A DNA stretch of 64,000 bases from Flaveria trinervia. Its lineage: Eukaryota > Streptophyta > Magnoliopsida > Asterales > Asteraceae. Location of the stretch: NCBI GenBank assembly GCA_025506515.1, contig CM046453.1, forward strand, positions 47,414,395-47,478,394, given 5' to 3'. Position 1 is the stretch's first letter. The number at the start of each line of letters is the position of its first letter. The notes beneath the pieces were generated by a model. The model was not told the origin of the DNA. It did no database searches and was given only the letters and a program-made list of their open reading frames with translations. The position numbers and the translations under genes are program-made. Shown piece by piece: positions 58,469 through 64,000 of the stretch.

Positions 58469-59185
58469 TGTTAGGACCATGTACGTACGGAGTACTAACT
58501 TATTCTGCGCGTATACTAACTCAAATAGTGCGGAATCCTATTTGATTGGCGATTCAATTAGGGAGAACATAGTTTGGATCAATCTAACGATTAATGAAAC
58601 TTTAATAATGATTAGAACACGATAAACCGTGATCTATGAACTTGGAACATGTTTCCTTGAGACTCTGGACGGCTAGGGTACGATTATGTGCGTAGGTATT
58701 CGAACTGTTATGTTTTTCCACAAATTAGGTGGTATTTATAGTTTAGGGTCTTCCAATCGTATGACTGAGCCATTTCCATTGTTCAGTCGTGCGACTGAAT
58801 CATACGATTGATCCATCCGCACGACTGAAGGTTCTATCATGCGACTGAGTCAATCTTATGTCTCAATCGGGCGACTGATCCAGTCTCCTCGTTCAGTCGT
58901 GCGACTGGTCCATTAGCATGAAGTATTCATGCGTATGGTCCATTCACATGAGAACTTCTCACGATTAAGTTTGAACATGTTTCTCAATAATCATGTACAA
59001 CAACCACAAACATATATGGTTAGTTCACTATATGTGATCACATAATAAACAATGAAATATTGAATATTATAAGCATTAACCAAACTTTGTATTTCATTCA
59101 TACCCATTCAATTACATATATGTAATACATGATAGACATTCTATATTAAGCTCCTAAATTAGGTACATATGTATCAATAAATACA
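58469..59185 (-). repeat. Copia-D 5' LTR (about 717 bp)
   Basis: The minus strand runs from TGTATTTATTGATAC (59185) to CCTAACA (58469), with TG...CA ends. TATAAATACC at about 58731-58740 is a core promoter candidate. The word TTCAGTCGTGCGACTGG and variants repeat at about 58750-58930. The outer edge has no second LTR to compare with, but it coincides with the switch to the SINE-like sequence. Confidence 0.65.
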
Positions 59186-59260
59186 CTCCCCTCTTGAACA
59201 GGAGGTCGCCGGTTCAAACCCGGGGAACCTCTTGTGTTTGTTTTAAGGCTTTTTAGCCTT
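59186..59260 (+). repeat. 3' half of a tRNA-derived SINE
   Basis: CCTCTTGAACAGGAGG is followed by GCCGGTTCAAACCCGGGG, with a pol III B box GGTTCAAACCC at 59211-59221, and then the hairpin AAGGCT-TTTT-AGCCTT at 59245-59260. No A box is present upstream because Copia-D begins at 59185. It is not an intact tRNA. Confidence 0.55.
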
Positions 59261-59756
59261 CAAATTAAATCCAGTTTTTAAAAAAAATTATAAAAAAAAT
59301 CAATTTATAAACTTGTTAATTTTTAAAACCACCATACTATTTTTTGTAAATTTATTTCATGTAATATCTTAATATTTTTATTAAATATTTTAAGAAAGTC
59401 ATATACTTAGTTTATTTTCTTATAAAATAGACTTCAAATAATGATTTAAATCACTAAATTATTTGTTCAACCACTATCTATATATATTATTAGTTAAATG
59501 ATGATTATTTTAAAAATTATAAAAGTTTATTCAAACTTATAACTAAATTTTATTACAAATGATTTCTTTTACAATTCTTTATACTAAAATTCTCAAATAG
59601 TATAGTTCGTTTTTCATTGAATTAAAACATAATCAATTATTTTATTTTATTTGGTTAATAAAATCCCAAAATACCAAATTGAAACCCTAGTACTCAATTA
59701 ATTCGTTAAACTTACTATTAGACGTTAAATATTAATGTATACATATATAATACGCA
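59261..59756. other. AT-rich stretch without genes
   Basis: Very AT-rich, with short A and T runs. I see no coding or structural feature. Confidence 0.5.
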
Positions 59757-59798
59757 TACATATATATATATATGTATATATATGTATATATATAAATA

Positions 59799-59836
<38 letters not shown>
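59757..59836. repeat. (AT)n microsatellite
   Basis: About 80 bases of TA repeats with GT and AA interruptions. Confidence 0.95.
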
Positions 59837-59839
<3 letters not shown>

Positions 59840-60490
59840 TAAGTACGTTGTGAAGGTTTATGTTGGAACTCGATTATTTTTCTTGTTAATCATCAAATAT
59901 ATACTTATTGATCATGTGAGTTTCCTTATCTCATTTTCTTATTATTTCACATTTTTTTGGGGTGAAACATGTTAATTTTATCAAACTTACACTTGTAAAT
60001 GTTTTATACTTGCAACGCACTTGCAATTTATATTTATATTTTGTGATGGTCATTTGTGTTATTGTGAGCATTATATGAGATACATTATATGTTGACAATC
60101 ATTAAGTATTGCTAGCCTGGCGACGTCATAGATCTATGGGCCTGACAAGCTTATTTGGTGCTAAAGTCGATGTATCTCCGGCTCCTGATGATGTATGACT
60201 TGTTCATCATGGGAACCAAGTATACTTAGATAATTGTTATAAACTTGTAATCTTAATCTTGGTCAAGGTTTGATTTTAGCTATATGTGTTCTATAAACTT
60301 GCATAACTCATAACCTTTGACATGAATTGCTACTTGTAAACGTTTTGATATATTTATGTATATTAAACCTTGGAAACTCACCAACTTTCATAATTGATCT
60401 TTATTTTAAACATGTTTCAGGAAATGCCCAAAGTTGAAATCATGTTTTGAAGTTTTTGCAAATCTTGGATTTAGACCTAGAATAAAGAAT
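59837..60490. other. Unassigned stretch, possibly part of a gypsy LTR
   Basis: There is no ORF. The phrase GGAAACTCACCAACTTTC near 60374 and the loosely repeated CTTGTAA words recall plant gypsy LTRs, but no ends, primer site or polypurine tract are visible. It replaces the front of Copia-H. Confidence 0.3.
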
Positions 60491-60493
60491 AAA

Positions 60494-61870
60494 ATGTCTT
60501 GAATGAATCTCAATTGTGGCATAGAAGGCTTGTTCATTCCAACATGAAGAACATGAACAAATTGGTGAAAAATGACTTAGTCATTGGATTGTCAAAGAAA
60601 GAGTTTTATTGTTCAAACCATTGTCCTTCATGTTATAAAGGAAAACAACATAGAGTGTCACATAAATCCAAAATTATCAATACAAACACTACACCACTCA
60701 AATTGCTTCACATGGATCTGTTTGGTCCAACCAATGTGATGAGCATTAGAAAAAGGCAATATTGTTTAGTGGTAGTGGATGATTTCACTAGATTCACAAG
60801 GTTCTTTTTCTTAAAACAAAATAGTGAATCATCTGAAACATTAATGGACTTGTCATCAAGATTGAGAATCAACTTGATTTAAAAGTTCAAATCTTTAGGA
60901 GTCGCAATGGGACTGAATTTGTTAATACTGACTTAGATTATCTTTGTAGGAATAAAGGCATTGCAAGGCAGTTCATTGCACCAAGAACTCCATAACATAA
61001 TGGAGTTGCTGAAAGAAGAAACATAACTTTTGTTGAAGCAGCAAGAACAATGATAGCTAATTCACAATTGTCAATCACTTTTGGGCTGAAGAAGTGAACC
61101 TAGCATGCAATGTTCAAAATAGGACATTAATTGTCAAAGAACATAATAAAACACGTTATGAGCTTTTATATAAAAGAGAACCTTAGATAGGATATCTTAA
61201 AGATTTTGGGTGTCATGTATCCGTTTTGAACACAAAGGAAAAATTGGGAAAGTTTTCAGAGAAAACCTGTGATGGTTTATTTGTTGGATATTCTTCAACA
61301 TCTAAATCATGTAGGATTTACATCCCACAACAAAACATTATGGAAGATACTTATAATGTGTCATTTGATGAATCTTTATTTCCTAAATCTGTAAAAGGAT
61401 CATCATGGCTGTTTGATATAGATACACTAACAGACTCATTTAACTCTGGTTATTTGAATAATATAGGATATGATGATACAAGTTATCCATTTGTTCCTCC
61501 AAATATGAATGAAGTGTTATTATTTACTGATCCTCTAAGAATACAAACATCAAGTATCATGGAACAAGGAACAACCACTACATCAGCAGCTGCTGACTCT
61601 GCATTTGTAGATGAGCATACTACATCTGGAGATATGGATAATGCCTCAGCAAATATTGCATCCACTCCGGCAGATTCTCCACACATTGGAGATGATCCGT
61701 TGCATTCCAAAGAGTTAATGTCAACAAGTCAACAAATACCATCTGTAGATGTTCCTGTAACTCCTACAGAAGCACAAAATACTTCCAGAGAAGTTCCTGC
61801 TGACGATATTCACAATGCAGCTGATGTACAAACTCATGAAGAAACGAAGTCTTCCGAAGCCAACACTTGA
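60494..61870 (+). pseudogene. pol: Copia-H pol fragment (pre-integrase and integrase only)
   Basis: It begins inside the pre-integrase HHCC region (NESQLWHRRLVHSN, CPSCYKGKQH). Integrase follows: HMDLFGPTN near 60710 with the first Asp, RNGTEF near 60903 (SRNG instead of SDNG, so the second Asp is changed), and NGVAERRN near 61005 with the Glu. Then come the C-terminal VSVLNTKEKLGKF and LFVGYSSTSKSCRIY, and a Ser/Thr/Asp-rich linker that ends at 61870. RT and RNase H are absent; the next sequence is an LTR. Stops near 60880, 60993 and 61185 break it. It is a deletion derivative. Confidence 0.85.
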
Positions 61871-62455
61871 AGACAGATTTCTTACAAAGACTTTTGAACA
61901 CATGCTTTATCTGATGTACCTTTTCTATAAAGTTGGACCCCTTTCAGCTACAACTTTGATAAGACACCAACTTTGCATTAGTTGGTGAAAGGTCCATGCT
62001 TTTGGTAACTGTACATTGAGGTCTTGAGTGTGTAACTTTCTACTTATTGTACTTTATCCTTTTTGTAATATATTAGGATGTGAGCTATGGCATGTCATAT
62101 CCCTAGTCAAAAGGCAATCTGCTTTTTGACTCTACATTGATTTTATTGTTGTCTAGATCATGTATCCATCTACCCTTCAAAGTATGGCCGGCTGTAGGTT
62201 GTAGTATAAGTATCTCTGGTCCTTTTATATCTTAAACCATTTCTTTGTAAACACTTCTAAGGAAATAGAGAGCAATATACATAATCCTTGAAAACCAACT
62301 ACTTGTGTTGTTCTTGTTTTGTCTCTTGAATACTTTTTTTTCTTAGTTCTCACTAAAACTAGTTTGTAGTTCCCCATTTGATCTATTAAGTGTTGTTGCA
62401 CACTTTCCTCTTTGTGTTGTTGTGTGGTAAGCTAGTACCCTTAAACGGTCCTGCA
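61871..62455 (+). repeat. LTR between the Copia-H fragment and the right-hand gag
   Basis: The right edge CCTGCA at 62455 is firm, because a primer site follows. The left edge is uncertain: a CTTCCGAAG word, typical of the Copia-E LTR, already occurs at 61850. The inverted repeat CACCAACT...AGTTGGTG near 61966-61988 also has a counterpart in the Copia-E LTR. The U3 start is probably lost. Confidence 0.55.
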
Positions 62456-62457
62456 AT

Positions 62458-62469
62458 TGGTATGAGAGC
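62458..62469 (+). promoter_or_regulatory. Primer binding site with one mismatch
   Basis: TGGTATGAGAGC differs from the usual TGGTATCAGAGC at one base. It lies two bases after the LTR end. Confidence 0.8.
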
Positions 62470-62541
62470 ATTCGAGGCTCTTGATATAAGATCTCACTAT
62501 CTTAAGATCCCTCACACACACAAAAATACTTAACATCTCAA

Positions 62542-64000
62542 ATGGAAGCTATCTCTAAAGTTGATATGGAAACTAGAACCATGACAAAGTCCCCACTGAT
62601 CACTCTTGATGACTTTGACACTTGGGGGCCAAAGAATGGAAGGTTTTCTCAAGTCTCTAGACTCAAGAATGTGGGAGTTTGTTGTTACTAGACCTTACAT
62701 TCCAAGCACCTCTTCAGTTGTTGCCGAAGGTGGTATGATACCCAAGGCTATGGCTGACTACTCAGATGAAGATAGAAAGAAAGTAGAATTGATCAAAAGA
62801 CCATGAAAGCCCTTCAGACTACTCTTCAAAACTCTGTATACAGAGGTTTCAAGAAATGCAAAACAGCTAAGTAGTTGTGGGATGCATTGAAACTAATGTA
62901 TGAGGGTTCCATTAAAGCCAAGGAGAACAAGAAGGATCTCCTGAAGCGGCAATTTGACCTTCAAAACAGGCGAGACCATGACTCAACAATACTTCAGGTA
63001 TGTTGAGATTGTGGATACTCTAGTGGATATTGGAGTAGCTCTTGAAAATAGAGATATTGTAAGGAAGTTCATGTCCTCTCTTCCTAGGCAATGGACACAT
63101 TATTGTGTTCTTATCAAAATGACTAAGAACTTTAAGACACTCACTTTGACAGAGTTGTATGGCATTCTCAGTGGATACCAGACATGGAAATGAACATGTA
63201 AGGTTCATCAGGTAAGTCCAGCAATCAAATGGGTTCAACACTTCATGTGATTGAAAAGGACAGCATACAACCCCGACATCATCTCATATGATACCTTGAC
63301 AACTCACAAAAGGGTCCTTTCATCACCTTCCTAGAGATACCAAGGTAAAACTTTACTCAAGGAAGTCCATTCCAAGAGGCAAGTTCTTCTGAAGCCTTTG
63401 TGTCTTCTGATGAAAGTTGTGGCAGCTTTCTCTTTGCCCTTGAAGACCTGGACTGTATCCATCCAGATGATCCAGAAGATGGATCTTCTCACTCACAGAG
63501 CCAAGAAGTTCTACAAGGGGACAAGAAGGAAGTTTTCTAGCAACACAGCCAGTGGAAAGTTTGGGTAGGATAAAAGCAAAGTCAAGTGTTACAACTATAA
63601 CTTGATGGGCCATTTTGCTAGGGAATGCAAGGCACCAAGAACAAATGGTGGCCAAGCACAACCCAGACCAAACTGCACTGATAAAGTCACCCAGAATGAG
63701 AAGCCAAAGCAGCAAGCTACAGTTGCTATTAAAGAAGGAGGCTTTGACTAGAGCTTTTAGGTGGAAGATGCATCTCCAAATAAAGCATTGATGGCTGACC
63801 ATGATGAAGCCAAGGTATTGGAACATATCTGCACTCTTGAATGTATTGCTAAAGTTAATAGATACAGGTCCTACAACTTAGAGATTATATCTGATCTTGA
63901 GTCTTTGAACATCTTAAAATCTGATTTCAAAAAGTCTGAAAATGATTATAAATTAAAGATAGAGGACTTAGAGAAAACCATTTAACTTCTAAAACATGAG
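62542..64000 (+). pseudogene. gag: gag of the right-hand copia element (relative of Copia-E), runs off the window
   Basis: The start is at 62542 (MEAISKVDMETRTMTKSPLITLDDF), about 70 bases after the primer site. Gag domain parts are SLDSRMWEFVVTRPYIPS, LWDALKLMYEGS, LLKRQFDL, VRKFMSSLPRQWTHYC and LTELYGILSGYQ, the same order as in Copia-E. A knuckle near 63578-63622 reads CYNYNLMGHFAREC, with Tyr in place of the second Cys. A further frame (about 63761-63985) has a coiled-coil-like end (SDLESLNILKSDFKKSEND). Many stops and shifts occur between 62690 and 63540. Pol is right of the window. Confidence 0.8.

Larger units (their letters stand above)
5554..59185 (-). mobile_element. Copia-D, outermost Ty1/copia element, split by three insertions
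   Basis: All pieces read on the minus strand: 5' LTR 58469-59185, primer site 58455-58466, leader and gag 55804-58454, zinc-finger region plus protease and pre-integrase 40191-41300, a motif-rich spacer 6542-9127 and aORF 5554-6541. Copia-C sits between the gag pieces with a perfect target duplication, which joins those two parts firmly. Assigning the 5554-9127 piece to the same element is an inference. It rests on orientation, on the shared CAGTCG-TG-CGACTG word in LTR, leader and spacer, and on gypsy lying between. Integrase, RT and RNase H are missing, presumably deleted together with the 5' end of Gypsy-G. Confidence 0.6.

Noticed and set aside
59186..59230. Functional tRNA gene
   Set aside because: Only the B box and the T-arm side are present; there is no A box or acceptor-stem pairing partner upstream.
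59757..59836. Replication origin or matrix attachment site
   Set aside because: A plain (AT)n microsatellite gives no specific support.

Overview
This is plant nuclear DNA, most likely from a eudicot and probably an aster-family relative (inferred from the style of the Ty1/copia gag and accessory proteins, not proven). I find no host protein-coding gene, no rRNA gene and no intact tRNA gene. Almost every base can be assigned to LTR retrotransposons nested inside one another, all with broken reading frames. Names used here: Copia-A to Copia-F and Copia-H (Ty1/copia), and Gypsy-G (Ty3/gypsy chromovirus).

Layout. Copia-F (+, 1-3809, 5' part outside the window) is inserted in the gag of Copia-E (-, 3810-5553). 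Copia-E is inserted in the accessory ORF (aORF) of an older element, Copia-D. Copia-D (-) is the outermost frame. Its 5' LTR lies at 58469-59185, gag at 55804-57973, protease and pre-integrase at 40191-41300, pre-aORF spacer at 6542-9127 and aORF at 5554-6541. Copia-D is split by Copia-C (+, 41301-55803, 301-bp LTRs, target duplication ATAGG). It is also split by Gypsy-G (-, 9128-40190, 1.95-kb 3' LTR, 5' end lost). Gypsy-G is in turn split by Copia-A (-, 12734-25173, target duplication TACTT) and Copia-B (-, 26222-38601). Copia-D itself seems to have landed in a tRNA-derived SINE, whose 3' half remains at 59186-59260. An AT-rich stretch and an unassigned LTR-like stretch follow. Last come a Copia-H integrase fragment, an LTR and the gag of a relative of Copia-E that runs off the right edge.

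How the parts work together. Each element has the usual order LTR, tRNA-iMet primer site, gag with zinc knuckles, protease, integrase, RT and RNase H (integrase last in Gypsy-G), polypurine tract, LTR. Copia-A, B, C and D also carry a large aORF after RNase H. Its N-terminal domain starts MA, with His-Asn near residues 10-12, a Phe-Trp pair and a YPRF motif, and it is followed by acidic, Pro/Ser-rich or coiled-coil regions. Between RNase H and the aORF lies a spacer packed with a family-specific palindromic word, and the same word recurs in the LTR or leader of that family. One such word (CAGTCG-TG-CGACTG type) occurs in Copia-D and also in the LTR of the unrelated Gypsy-G.

Most reading frames are broken by single-base indels. 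Some may be assembly errors at homopolymers rather than real decay. LTR boundaries were set by eye from TG...CA ends, adjacent primer sites and polypurine tracts, and target duplications.
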